Assembly (NCBI GenBank): GCA_035079385.1
Contig: JAVHKY010000001.1
Coordinates: 13,912,501-13,976,500 of the forward strand
DNA length: 64,000 bases
Direction of reading: 5' to 3'
From: Aspidiotus rigidus
Taxonomy: Eukaryota; Arthropoda; Insecta; Hemiptera; Diaspididae
Shown here: positions 23,632-38,600 of the stretch, in pieces
How positions within the stretch are numbered: position 1 is the first letter of the stretch
How the letters are laid out: each line of letters starts with the position of its first letter
Program-made: the position numbers and the translations under genes
The notes under the pieces: model-generated
Database searches by the model: none
Told to the model about the DNA's origin: nothing
The model's input: only the letters and a program-made list of their open reading frames with translations

Positions 23632-26600
23632 ATGCCGGGGATTGTCAAAGTTAAAGTTATTGAGGGCAGAAATCTTCCAGTAATGGATAGATCCGCCGAT
23701 ACGACAGATGCTTATGTTGAACTGAAACTAGGCAATATAACGTATAAAACCGAAGTGTGTCGAAAGTCCTTGAACCCTCAGTGGAATTCGGAATGGTATC
23801 GGTTTGAGGTAAGTAAATCCAAAGGAAGAAATTTTTGATACTATTTTCGACGACTCCCTTAATTTCAATGTCCGTGACAGATGGATGATGCTGAACTACA
23901 AGATGAGCCTTTACAAGTCAGATTGATGGATCATGACACATATTCAGCGAACGATATGATTGGAAAAGTTTATTTCAATTTGAATCCTTTATTGCTGAAC
24001 ACGGCCACCGAGATGCGTGGTATTTTAAAATCTAGTCACGCTTCGTCCCCAGGTATGAACCATTTCTTATAGTTAATTAAAGGGAATTGAAATGTTTGAA
24101 AACGATGCTAATATTCTTGTAGGCACTGGATGTATGTCGGGTTGGTTTCCTGTTTACGATACCATACACGGACTACGCGGGGAAATCAATTTAATCATCA
24201 AATTAGAGTTATTTTCAGATTTCAATAAATTCAGACAATCCTCTTGTGGTGTTCATATCTTCTCTGGTTAGTCTAATTCATTATTCTTGGGTAATTAATC
24301 TTACTTTTGCGATTAAATTTTATTTCAACGTTGCAGGAAGTATGATTCCTTCGGGATATTACACTGAAAATATTTTCGGATTCGTTGAAGAGTTAGTGGT
24401 CGAAGACGATCCCGAGTATCAATGGATCGAAAAAATTCGTACACCTCGAGCGTCCAATGAAGCCAGACAGTGCATGTTTTATAAAATGTCTGGCGAACTT
24501 CAACGAAAAATTGGTCTTAAAGTGATAGAGATGGGCGGCAATGCTGTGATCGGGTTTGTAATGTTATTCTTATTGTCATCCGAAGTTTCTAGGGTTAGAT
24601 TGAGGTGGCTAGAGTTGAGGTGTGATTAAATCGTGACCTAACAAAAAATTTGCATATCTCGATTCTAAACCGAAGCAGATGTATCTTCAAGAATTTTTTT
24701 ATCCTGTTCTTTGAAGCTAAACAGTGACCTAGTATTGAGTATTACAAGTACAGCATTTGTATTCTCTGATCACGGCTAGAATACACTCCTAGTTGTTTTA
24801 TATACTACAGTAATTTCCGTGTGGTACTATTTCGCAGATTTATGGACTCAGATGAAGACTACCTGTAGTCTCCTTTCAGCGTTTCATGAACTTATTAGCA
24901 ATTCTAAAATTTTATATTAGATTTATTCGAAGGTTATACTTTAACTAGGATAATGACCTAAATTTTTTTGCTTCTTATTGATACCGGTGCACGTCACTTT
25001 CATATTAGGATCATTCGATGAATCTTCCTCTTAAAATAAAATATGACTGTGCAAGTTTCGAAAAGTGGTTGTCAAAAATATATTCACACTATCGTATCAC
25101 ATCTTTTTTACCGCTGCTCACCAAATCATCCGGATGGAGTTTGAGCTGAAGAATTTATAAATTAATCCTCCTCTTAAAATAAAATATGACTGTGCAAGTT
25201 TCGAAAAGTGGTTGTCAAAAATATATTCACACTATCGTATCACATCTTTTTTACCGCTGCTCACCAAATCATCCGGATGGAGTTTGTGCTGAAGAATTTA
25301 TAAATTAATCTTCCTCTTAAAATAAAATAGCGTTCCTGAGCTGTCTAATTGCTCTGAAATAATAGGCTCGAAAAAAATACGCATTGCGACTCAGTTTGGA
25401 TCGTAAATCTCAGGTTATCGAGAAAAAAAGGAACGAGATTTCATTTGTGGACGATGAATTTTACTTTAGAAAACTTCGAAATAGCACCCTGAAACTCTTG
25501 TAAAACCACGTTTGAATTCTTAAAATTCAAGTAACTTGTGGAATGCATTTGAATGAATTTTACCTATATCTTTCGAACTTCGTTTCGCAGTATAGCTTTA
25601 CAGAAAATGTTATCATTGATTAGTCTTACAGAAATCGTTTTTCGAAATATTCATTTGATAGAATTGGAAAATTACTCTTAAATCAATATAATATGATGTA
25701 TTATGTTACGGCTAATGACATTACCCAACCGATGTTGATAATAACCAGTGGAAATTGGATGTAGTCCAATTCAAGAAACATCAAAATATCATTTTATGCT
25801 TCAGCCGGGTAGTGCGTACAATCGTACATTATATAATAACTGCGTTCGAATAGGTTCTGCTGAAATCGCTTGGACGATAGTGTTCGTAAGATACAAATTT
25901 TGGAAAATATTGTCAAATTTTGTTTTATTTATCGAGCTGCGCTATCCTGTTTGACAAATGGGTATTCATATGCTCTCCCATAAACCTGCTTTCGATAACA
26001 CTACGGAAAAAAAATAAAGTAACAGTATTACATATTCAAATATCCGATTCCTAGATGTTTTTCAATGCTGAACACGCTACCGTCTTCCGTTTTCTGCCAG
26101 GACGTCACAATTTTCTTTAATAATCTTGCTTGTTTGCCGTGGACTATCGCGGAACTCATCGAATGTAGCAGTATTCAACACCGAAGTTTCGCGTTACATT
26201 TCGCAACGATCCGCGGCGCGGTAAGTAAACGAGATGACTACAGAAAATTGTGACGTCCTGGCGAAAAACGCAAGAAGACATAGTGTTCAGCACGGATATT
26301 CGAATGTGTAATACTTTTACTTTTTTATTTTTTGTTCCGCAGTGTACTATATTAAAATTGATTTATTACCAGTGATGACTAAAGGAATAGTTTCTTCATT
26401 AACTCCTATGATCCCTCAAGAAGTTGCATTCGATGACAGCACTTAGAGCTTTTATTTCAAGTGTCATCTTTTTTATAAGCTTTAGAAAACAAGTACGCGT
26501 TATAATATTCCATTTACGACTTGAAAATTAATCGAAAACGTCATGAAATTTTCTAATTTATGTAAGAATCGAAGTACAGGTGAACAGAAAATTGTAACAT

Positions 26601-29600
26601 TTAGTCACTGGTACTTAAATATTAGTCGTATGAAGGTAGGCTTTATTAAGACAAAGCTCGTCACTCTTGAGATCAGTCAGGAACAAGCAATTTGGTCATA
26701 ATAAACCATATTCATTTATCTCTAGAATTCAATAATTCATAATGAATACGAAAAGTTCGAAAACGATAGAAAATACAGTATCTTTTATTCCTCGATGAGC
26801 AATATAAAAGCTTGGATAATTTTATAAAATAAATGTTAACGTAATAGTAAGAGTTCATTCATTTAGAACTAGGTAGAAAATATGGTAATTTTAAGAAATA
26901 AGAGTGAACGCAATGAGTTCATTTCTCTATGAACTAGGTAAAAAACTTATTAATTTCATGAAAACAAAAGGAAACGTAAGAGAGATCGTATTTGCACGAG
27001 CTTATGAACGTATCACAAAATTGTGAAAAAAATCTAGTCAGATTTACATAAACGTTTATGTTGCTGACCTGTGAGATGTTGTATCAAATTAGTATTATAT
27101 TTGGCAATTTCTACTCGACATAGGTTGCAGTAGTAAAAGTTACTCACAGAATTTCGTGTGACGATATAGTTATTACCGTCTTCATTTTCTCTCAATTCAC
27201 GTTTCACTCCCTCTATAGCGGCGTAATCGTTTTCATTTAATGGCGAGATGGATAATTTTCGATCACAAGAAGGAATCTCTTGAGATACCGATCTATTATT
27301 TTTCTTGTGTTTCTGACCGTTCAAGTGAGGTTGAACACTATTCCTATTCAATTCTATCTGACAAACCTTGCAAAAATAGGTTAGGTAGGAAATTTTTTCC
27401 AATGCCGCGTCATTAAATTCTGTTTCTTCTGTGCAACTGTGGTTTCTTGATGGACGGGAAGTAGTCGAAGTTTCCGTTTTGGCTTCGTTTTTCTTTGGAC
27501 AAGGAGTAGTTGGTGAGGAACAACTTTCTATTCCATTACTGTAAGTGATCGAAGTTTCCATTTTATCCCCGTTTTTCGATGTTTGCATGAAACAAGTTTC
27601 TTTTCCATTGATCGTTGGTTTTGGAGTATGATCGGGAGGATGAATTAATTCCATTTCGTCTTCACCAGAGTCGGAGTCGTCAATATCGATTTTGAACCTC
27701 TTCTCTAAAGCTTCAGCGAAACTTCTACTTCTTTCAAGAATTCCATTACTCTTCGTACCAATATTTGAGCCTGACGAAATTACGGTATTGTAAAGGAATC
27801 CTTCATCAAATAAACCAATCGATGGTTGTAGAACTTCCGAATGCCGTTTTTCCGGAGAGTTTTTCGAAATTTGTTCTGAAATTTGTTCTTCGGGGGAAGC
27901 ATTTGTCGAGGCGCGCTCTTCAACAGACTGTTTACGTTTATCATATTTACTAAGAATCCGTTGCATAGTTTTGCTCATGTTTCGAAAACTGGCTAGCATC
28001 GACTCGTCCGCAATGATAACGCCATTTTGATCAATATCGAATAATAGCTGTTCCATATTGCCGACGGCTGACGTTACATACTTCGAGTAAATAGTTGGCA
28101 ATTCCATCCTAGAAGAGAAATTATTCAAGTTTGATTAAGTTTCGAAAGCATAATATTTTCCTGCATAATTTCAAAATCGAAGATTTTCTTGAATCATCGC
28201 GTGAGTCTGCTCGCAGATGAGCGATTGTTTTGGAGTGATCTTCTAAAAAAGTGTTTAAATTGTATGAGCGGTATTCTGATCGCTATAAATCGATCGGTAG
28301 GCACAATGAATTGAAATCAATACTTGAGAATACGTGAACTTACTTCGATAAGATTTGAGTATTCTGGATAATCACGATGAATTTCTGTCTTGAGTGAGCA
28401 GAATGATACCAATGTTGGCTGGAATTGAAAATCGTATTTGAAATAACATAAATTCGTAAATAATATCTTCATTATCATGATTTTTATTTACCCGTTGGTA
28501 ACAGTAGTGGAGAATGCGAAGACCGGGAAATTGGATGAGCTTCGGTTGATATCGCCCTTAAACTTCCACCTGTTAAACAGAACGATACGTTTCAATCTTT
28601 AGCTTCAATGAATATAGTTTCTTCAAGATTCATGTACTCGGAGGTAACTTAAGTAGAACTTGGTGTAAAATCATGTACTGAGAGATCCGATAAGCTTCGG
28701 ATGATATTACAGTATTCAATTTTTCCCAGTTGAACAGAATTATGACGCTATCGTTCCAATATTTCTCTTCGAAAATCTTCAGTTTTCAAAATTCATTTAC
28801 CTGTTCACGATCAACGAAGACTGAAGAAATTCGAAATAAGGCGACGATTTTTGGATACCGAAGTTATAATGTCCGAAGGACCGTTCAGAATCTGTTCAGA
28901 ATACGACGATGAAGTCTTAAACCGGTAAGGTTGGGACGAAAATTGATTTTTTTCAGAAATAGAAAAGAGTGAAATCAGTCGTGCATTCAATAAATCTAAC
29001 GATCACAATGAAAATAATGAGATGAATTTAGAGTTGGTATTGCATCAGACTTTTCGTAAAATAATACTGCGCTGCACACACATTCCATACATTTATATAC
29101 ATCTTACACTTCGGTAATAGATGCATTCGAAATCGAAAATGATCAAGACGAAATTATACTGCTGGAATGCAGAGGACGTACGCTGATGTGATAAGCTTAT
29201 TCTCGGCTCTGTCGAAAACTTCCATAAACTTCGATGCAACATATGATCGCTGCAATTCTGCATTACGTGCACGAATAATATCACTCATATCAAGCGCGCA
29301 TGCGCTGTTCTACTCTAGCCTAACTAAGACTCTAGCCTAGCCTAGCACGCTCTCTACTTTTCATGAAAGACGATCGGGCAAACTGGATCTTTTGAACGAC
29401 TGGTATCAAATTTGATACGACTGAGAGTCGTGAACGAATTATGTAGCTACTTTTTATCGAACTATTTGACAAAGGGTTCCTTCATAACACCAAAACTTTC
29501 GAGAGATATAAATGTTGGTGCGAAGAGTTTTGGAAATTCTGAATCAGATTTTCTGGAAAGAAAAGAAGTTTTACTGAAGCTATAGAGAAGAGATTTAAAA

Positions 29601-32600
29601 AAATCGATATTGACGACTCCGACTCTGATGAAGACGAAATGAAATTAGTTAAATTTCCCGATCATACTGATACTCCAAGACCAGCGATCGATGGAATAGA
29701 AAGTTGTTCTATACGAACTACTCCTCATCCATCAAAAAACGAAGATAAAATTGAAAACTTCTACTACTTCCCGCAATGGAATAAGAAGTTGTTCTATTCA
29801 AACTATGCCTCGTCCATCAAAACATCAACACAAAAAATGGAAACTTCGAAGCACAAACTTCTTGTTCATAAATTTAATTTTCCATGACGAAAATAAGGTC
29901 AAAAATGATATTCGAAAAATTCACAATTTTGTTCCACGCCTTTGAAAAGATTGAATTTAAAATAATACTCTAATTGAGTTGAAATGAACCACGCGCAGAA
30001 GATGAAGAAAAGCGCACTCATATCACTGTCATTCAATTTGAGCCTATTTGTGACCCGCTGTGAGAGGAGGGTACTTAGCATCAACCTAACCTAACCATGC
30101 TAAGTACCCTTTTTTCACAGCGGGTCACATTTTATTGTTTCTTGAAAATTCTTCTTGGTAATGGTTGGTTATTTACATTAAAGATTGGTCAATTAGCCGG
30201 AATTAGCTTTATGAAAGGGAAATAGAAATTTCTCCAGATTGTTTATTTGGATATGCATTATTGTAGCTTTGTTCAATTGTGTTTGGCAGTCAGCTACTTT
30301 AATATTTTTCCTAGGTTTTGATACGTGACACCAACTGTGTTAGAACTTGACAGATGTCAGCTATTATTTTGTCTTTCCTCTGACATCTCATACTACTACA
30401 TGCTGAAATTTTGACACAGGATACATCCTATTTTAATTTATTTTGATACCTTTCATTTGGAACCGGCTTTCCACAGGAGGCAGTCAACTACTTGCCATTA
30501 TTTGTACAATTTGCATCGAGGTGTTTGATAAGAGGAGGGCTCAGCTCAATATGTTGCGTCTTGTTCACAGTTGAACTGAACACACCTCTACCAAACACCT
30601 TGGATTCACATTAGTATTTTATTGCTACATTTCCTGCTGAATATTGACAAAGGACCTGTTTCATGAAGTTGATGGGAGAAAAGTTATTTAGCCGTTACCG
30701 GAGTCCATGAAATATTCGTCAAGTAGATGAAAAGACATGGACCTTTGTAACGGCGAAATTAACCGGGAAAGAATATTGATTTAGGGAAAATGTTGAACCC
30801 TCTGAGCTACCTACTTCAAGTACTCAGAAAGTGTTGATCTTGTATATTAGAAAAGTCTCCCTCTTAATACTTTATAGCGTAGGTTAGACCATCCATCACC
30901 TTCCTCCCTTCGCAGTACCGTAATATGCTGGAAAGACAGTGGACATTTCTTTCAGGGAACCCCTTTAAAGCATGTTCCTCCTGGTTGTTGAAAAGTAAAC
31001 GAAAATAGCAAATATTCTCTGAAAATCTCTCACTAAATATTCAAAAAAGTCCCTACCGCCAAATCGTCTTATAGAAGAGCCCTTGTATCTAATGTATAAA
31101 ACAGAATGTTTGTCTATCTGTATATATGTAATTCTATAACTTTCGAACGCCTTCACCTATCGACTTGGAATTTTTTTTGAAAAAATTCGTTTCATTTGGG
31201 TCAGATTTTTAAATAAATGTCGATGTTCCGACTCCCTCAAGGTGGAATAGGGTGCGGAAGAATTAGGAATAAACGGAGATCCGAAACTGCTTCTCGCTGT
31301 ACCGTTCAAAAACGTTGAGCGGCTCATTTTAAAAAGTAAATTATCGTGATACCTCGAATTTTACTCATTTTTAGGGAAAATTGAAAAGAACAAAAATTGT
31401 AGCCCCTATGATTTCCTTTTGAATGAGCCCAATCTCAGATTTTTAGGAGGAAATTTGGGAACTATTGGTATTTTGACTGATGCCTATTTAATATGATTGT
31501 GTTCAGTGGCGGATCTAGGAATTTTTTTTTTGGGTGGGTGGGGGGGGGGGGAGTTATGGAGAGGAAGCCTTTTAGAATATTTATCTCGTCCATTCTTCCC
31601 CTTTTCCTCTCTTTTTCTTTCTTTTTTTTACGAGGGGGGGTTAAACCCCCACCTCCCCTTGAATCCGCCGCTGATTGTGTTCACACAGAGAGAGAATTTT
31701 AACCGGTACTGCTCTGAATGAATCTATAGAGACTATCGGAAGACATTTATGTAAGATAATTTCTTGAAAATTCGCTCTTCTTTTGTGATTTTGTGATACA
31801 AGTGACTATAATATCAGGTAAATATCGTCGTCAGAGGTTAAAACTACCTAAGAAAAGGTACTGTGTTCGAGAAAGAATTGGGAAAATTACATCCGGTTCC
31901 TCATGTAGGAAACGACTGAATGCGTCTCATATACCTCTATAGGGGTATGGCAGGTACAAAACACAGAGTATCTTCTACTCAACACACAGTTGGCGCTTGT
32001 AAGACAAGATTAAAGAGGAAAAATAAAATTTTCTTCATTCACGATCAAAAAGTACCTTTTGCGCCCTCTTCAACAGTGGTTAGACATTAACGACTCTACG
32101 TTTACGTATTTTTCTTTCACTACAAGGAGTTTTTCTTGTTTTCATTTTGGAGTAGAGAGTATTAACGAACTATCATCTATGCACGAGTGTCTCTATTTTT
32201 TGATTGTACTTAAATGAAGAAAAATCTCATATGCAGCACGGTTAGAAACGGCCATCTTAACCCTAATATTGTTGCGTAAAAACTAATTCCTCCTTATTAG
32301 GCTGTGCCTGCTTATTTCGCTATAGTTCTCATTTTTGCATTTTTCAAATTATTGAATGAATATCTGCTGTACAAAGTCAAATTGTCGTATATTCACGATA
32401 GAAAGATCACGGAAAGATAGGGTTTAAACCTGCACTAGATAGCGCTGCAAAATTACAAATTACCTCCGCAGGTGAAATTGTGTGAGTGATCGTGGATATT
32501 TTCAAACGGAAATACTGTAAACTTCAGGAGGGCAAAAAATGATGGAAAATATTTCTGCGTAGTTAAATTGATTATAATTCGATTTTTTAACGAGAGTGCA

Positions 32601-35600
32601 ATAAAATGTAGGATAAGTTTTCTTTTAAAATAAAGCTCTAGTTGATTAAAAAAGGTTTAAATTTTACCGTAATCTACCGGTGAAATTATCATGATCACTC
32701 ACTCAGTAATCGATAACACTCAGGGTGCCATGCCAACCTTAGAAACTCTTAAGTTTGAATCCCAATAATCAAACTTTGTACTCTTATATCATTGGTGTTG
32801 AAGTTAAAATGTAGGATAAGTTTTCTTTTAAAATGAAGTTCTAGTTGATTAGAAAAAGGTTTAAATTTTACCTAGTCTACCGGTGAAATTATCATGATCA
32901 CTCACTCAGTAATCGATAACACGCAGGGTGCCATGCCAACCTTAGAAACTCTTAAGTTTGAATCCCAATAATCGAACTTTGTACTCTTATATCATTGGTG
33001 TCGAAGTCCAAGGAGAAACGTTGAACCCTTATCACACTTGATAGTAATAAGAGATATCTGAAGGAAATGGATTAACCGCACGACATTTCGTACTTCGATA
33101 TCAAAACCAAACTCGAGGGAATATATATTAATCAGATATACCAACATTTAAAGGAGAAACGATCGCCTGATCAACAATATTATCTCTTGCACCATGTTAT
33201 GTGTCAGTAGAAACCTAGCGATGCGTTTCGATATGAATTTTGATTATTCGTTTTGTACATTTAATCGTTTTCTTAATTGGTTTCATTCTGGGGAAAGTTT
33301 CGAAATTTGTAAGAACGCGAAATGAAAATAGAATCCATATACAATACATTCCAAAATGATTCAAAATAGAGTTCACGCGATCGAAACGCTTTACTGAATT
33401 CTTATGGATGAGGTCCCATCGCATGATTATAACGTCTCCGATCAGGGGAAAGGCAAAAAAAAAGTAATTGGCATTGTATGCAATTTGTAAACGAGTGCCA
33501 ATTTCAGATTGTACTAGTTTTTCACTGCTTTTGCTCAAGTTTCATATAAGATAATTTATCGAAAAAGTGCGAAAAAACAGCACTTTTTATCACGGTTTTT
33601 GTACAAATATTTTTCGTTAGTTGATTTGTTTTCTTGTCCTGAAGATGGTTACGAAATAAACGAAACGTAGACGAGTTGATACTCGTCAAATGCGAGAAAA
33701 GCTTTCTACTTTCGTGTGAATCTTCTCTTTCACGAACAAAAAAGTTATCGAAAAATCAAAAAAGGCTTTTCTACGTTATTCAAAAATAACATCTAATTCC
33801 AAAAATCAGGTAAAACTTACGAAATTGAAGTCAATACGCAGGAGTATTTAAATACGACTAACAACAATGAAAAATTGTAAGAATCAATAACATTCAAAAC
33901 ACGATGAAAAATGTTAGAAATCTGGAACACTCGAAAGTATAGTTCAGCTGACAATAGAAAATTTAATTCTGAAAATTGAGAACACCGGAAAATATAATTT
34001 ATTGGTTATACACGTCCGTACATCAACAATTCACTGCAGTAAGTGTTTCACGAACTTCACGAACGAAGAAAACCAGTTGTCGGTTGTTCTGCTGGAATCG
34101 CTTCGTAACGCACTCTACTGGCAGCGATACGCGATTCAGCAACCATAGTGTACATGTCAGGAACTTCCCGAATTTGTGACCCGCTGTGAGAGAAAACATA
34201 ACCTAACCATGATAAGTACCCTTCTAGGTATGCTTTCTCTCACAGTGGTTCATGCTGAGTACCCTTCTCTCACACCGAGTCACATTTCTTTTGAAATTTT
34301 TTCAGCAGCGATTTTGGCGGTCAGGGTCGAATAGGTAGTCACTTTGTAATTTTTGTTCTGGTCGTGCATTGTTCCACCTGAATTACTGTATCCTCGAAAT
34401 TCTACCCATGGTCCATTTCACCTATGTAAAGATGAGTAAAAGAAAAATTAGGTTTGCGGAATACCGCCCCGGTGAGATCGTCCGGATATCTCCTCGTTTT
34501 TCCTTTATGTGCAAATAATAAGTCTTTTTAACGGTGTTTCATTATTTAGAATTTCTTTAAAAATCCTTTATCGATGTCAACGTCGATTTTTTCCGCTCTT
34601 TCTGTCTCTCTCCTGTTGAGATAACATTTCTTCCAAAGTCCAGGAATTGTACTCGAAGGCGTTCCCGTGATACTCTTTTACCAACGAATTAAATTTTTTT
34701 TTTTATCCTTTCCGCGTATTCTCATAGTTTGTCTATTTGTCTCCATCTGGCAGGATTATCTTTCGGTGCAAAAAGAAAAAAATCGGATGTCGTGCGGCGA
34801 AAATATTTTCATTTCTTGTACATGGTAGATTTTCGTAATCCAATGCACTTCGTCATCTCGATAACCCTTGTGGTTCTTTCTCGCCGTTTGTATACTCGAT
34901 CAAAGTTCAGTCGGTTCAATTCTTTCTTTTCTTCTCGACCAATCTGAGGCGTTGTAAAGAAAATTCAGACCGCATGCTCATTATATATATTTTTATTATA
35001 TGCGTGCGATTAAATACCCCTTTGAGTGAAACAAAACTCGAGAGAGCTTCAATTCGTGGTTTTTCGTCCGTCCGAAATTTTTCAATGCAGAACCAGTGAA
35101 CGATGAAAAGTTAGAACTTTCAAATTACAATAAAACCCCCCTTAGCGGACGATTTTTTGGGAACGCGGACATCTTGTTTCGTTTTCTACGCATTTGTAGA
35201 ATCCTTTAAATACCGGATACTTTTTCTAAACTTTTAGACACTTCTTCCAAACTTTTTCTCATGCTCAATTTTCTGATTCAAATGAATAAATCAACGTGCA
35301 ATTTCTTGACTTCACTTCGTCGTCAATCGTTTCCTTTATTTTAAAAAGTTGTGCAATACAACTTCTCGCTTACCAGCTCACCCTGTTTGATGTGCGGTTT
35401 ACAAAAGTTCACGATCCACTTTTTTTTTTTTTTTTTGTCTCCTCTGCATATTGGACGAATTTCAAGTGACCGCTGTTTTACATAATTCATTTCTGCTCTA
35501 CCGTGGGGCACTTGATACAGGCAGGTGGGTGCTTTTCAAAAGATTTCTCAGTGGAATTATCGGAACAAAAAATCTATTTGTGACCCCGTCTACAGAAACC

Positions 35601-38600
35601 CGCCTTAGCGTTGAATATCGATCAGGAGAAAAGAATCTTTTACAGAGGAGGGGTTTCCTCCTGATTGTAATTGAACACTAAGACGGGTTTCTGTAGACGG
35701 AGTCTCATTTAATGATTTTTGTAGAGATGGAAAGCTGGCTATCAAAAGAGCAAATCCGCTCCAATTTTCTTGGGGCCGGAAACTAAAACTTGGCTTCAGC
35801 TTTCAGAATCTTGCTCAGGAGCTTTTGTTCTTTTCTTTTTCGACATGAATATGTCTTTTTTTGAGAAGGTATACCTGTTAAAATGTTTTCATTTAAAGTA
35901 TGTAACTCGAAGGGATGACGTCACTCAATGGTGGATTCGCGGGGGAGGACTCAGGCACACCAGTGCCCGAAACCGAAAAATTAATAGGGAAAAAAGGTAA
36001 ATTCAGGGAAAAGCGAGAGAGCTGTTTTTTTGCTGGTTAAATATCAAAAAAGTCGTCAACTTCTCCTCCCAAAATCATCTTTTAAATTTGCCCCCGTGTC
36101 ACTGCTTGATAAGTCTTAGGGTTAGGGGTGATGAAGTCACCAAAATCTCCTTATAAAAAATGTGACGCAGATACAGCCTAATATGCAGTGTACTGGATAC
36201 TACGTATTAAAGGAGGGGCTAAGCTAGACTGACATATGTCTTTTGGAGGGAAGAAGGGCTTATACGAGCAAGTAGTCTGAGAGAGCTAAATTAGGATGGC
36301 CCACATTATATCAGTATAGAAATACTATTGAAGAGGCTGAGCTAAGCTAAAGGCGCAATTTAAGTAACTGTTTGAAGAACGTCAAACTAGGCTGGTCCTA
36401 TAATATTTTTGGAGAAAGCTGAACTAAGCGAGTTGGGTTGAGGCGGATGGCTTATGTATTAGGCTAAACTACGTGAAATGCGTACCCTAAAATGAGGCTA
36501 AGAAATACTGTTGGAGGTTTATTTGGCCTATCGCATCAGTCTTTTGATTGGGGGATTTACTGCACGTTCATACAGACAGAGACACGTCTTAAGATGAGAG
36601 GTGATGATGTCACTAAGGTTGAGAGAGGTTAATGTCACAAGTTTATGACGTCACGAAAGTGGATTTGTCTTAAATTGGAAAATTTGTAGTACATATTAAG
36701 TGTGAAAATTCACGGATTCTTGAAAGGGGTTTATTTGTTTATTAGTTGATTTAAAGTGCCGTCCAACAGCCAAAAGGCAGGCACCCTGTTTTATGGGGCA
36801 CGTGGAATCTAGAAAATGTAGATTGTGACGTCACAAGGTTGACCTGTGACGTCATAGGCCCGAACTTTGGAGCTATATATAATAGAAGGAGAACTTGAAA
36901 AAACTCAACGAGGCGTGATAGGGAACCTGATTTTTGAGGGATCTATCACGTCATCATATGTGGATCAACGCGAGAAAACCAACCTGGCTGGCCGAGCGTC
37001 TTATCACGTGACATGTGTTCAAAGTTAAAAATCGTGATATCTAGCGTTTGAGTGAAAGAATTTTCGTGAAATTTAGACATTTTGTTCTTGAAAGATGAAT
37101 GTGTCTAATTCACGAAAATCAATTCACTCAAAACGCTAGATATCACGATTTTTAACTTTGAACACATGTCACGTGATAAGACGCTCGGCCAGCCAGGTTG
37201 GTTCTCTCGCGTTGATTCACAAATTGTGACTTCACAAATCCTGAATTTAGAGCTACATGTTATAGGACGGAGGCTTAAAAAATGTTCGAATTCCAAGCTT
37301 TGCCGGACGAAGGACGGTGGACGCTTTTTTCTGAAAAATCCCCCATAAAACAGATTCCCTCTTAAAAGAAGCTCCACTCATAATGTGCTAAAAATATAAT
37401 TCTACTTTTCTTGAGAAAAGTTGAGTAGTTCTTGAGATAGACTCAATTTAGTGGAAAAATTTCTTTGTAATAGTACACGCATGTACACGTGCACAATATG
37501 AAACTTTTTATTTTTACTCTCTTCTGGTTAGTCTTATCCCATTTCCCCCCGGAAGGATTGCAGAAAAGGCGTAGGGTCCAACCAAATCTCCCCCCCCTTT
37601 TAGCTAGCTTGTGTTCTTATAGTCATGCGGTCGTATCTTCAGGAATCAGGGGTTGGCTTCAGCAAGTTCATCTTCGTTAAATTTTTTGAATCTCTAAACT
37701 AGGCTTGAGCTTCCCCATCACTCTTCCATCTTTCTTCAAGTTAATTCGTCCAATTTTAACTGGAACCCTTTTTTTGTGGAGGGGGTGTTCGGAAAAAATG
37801 TCCACCATCCGACCAGCCGGGAACCTCAAACTCGTTTAGAGGTCGATCTCCTATCATATATAGCTCGGATGTCGACATTTTTCCAAAATCCACCCCCTAT
37901 CATTCACCGGTATAGTTCGGAGGTCGAAATCCTGCGTTCCCCATAAAACAGGTTTTCGCCACCCCTCGTTCAACTCCGTTGAAGAACCCGTGTTTTTTTG
38001 CCCTTCTTCTTTCCTTAGCACGTTTCTTCCTTTGAGTCTGTTTAGCCGATAGTATTCTTCTGCTTTCGTTCCATGTGCGCTTAAGCGGCTGAATAGACGC
38101 AAGTCCCAGGTTCAACAAGGTCATATTTGAAAATTTTCCAAGTCCTTAAACTGGGGTGATGCTTTCCCTGCCTCTTCTTCTAATTTGGTCAGTTGTTTTC
38201 TTCTTATTGTTCTTTTTATTCTCCTACATCTTTCCATAGCCCCCCTCCTCTTCTAACCAAGTTTGATCCATAGTCTTCTACTTTTTCTATGTGCGCCCGT
38301 ACAGTCGTGTAAATTGAAATTCAAGAATTAGGGTGGAGCTCTTTAGAAAGGCCGTACTCAAGTCCCTCACCTACGCTAGAGCTCTCTCCTAGTTTTTATC
38401 ATATGCTTTCCTCTGTTATATTTTCCCAAATACTTGAATTCGCTTAGAGCCTCCCCTCCCCATCAGCCTAATTTGGTGAATAGTCTTCTATTTTTCACCT
38501 ACGCCCGCACGGTCATAGGAACGAAAATTTGGAAAAAAGAGGTAGACTTTATCGAAGACATGAAATATATCAGAAAAGAGACAAAGGAAAGAACTGATCA

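Noticed and set aside
31493..31721. Two overlapping frames of 69 and 74 residues
   Set aside because: They are translations of the hAT MITE and its G/C runs.
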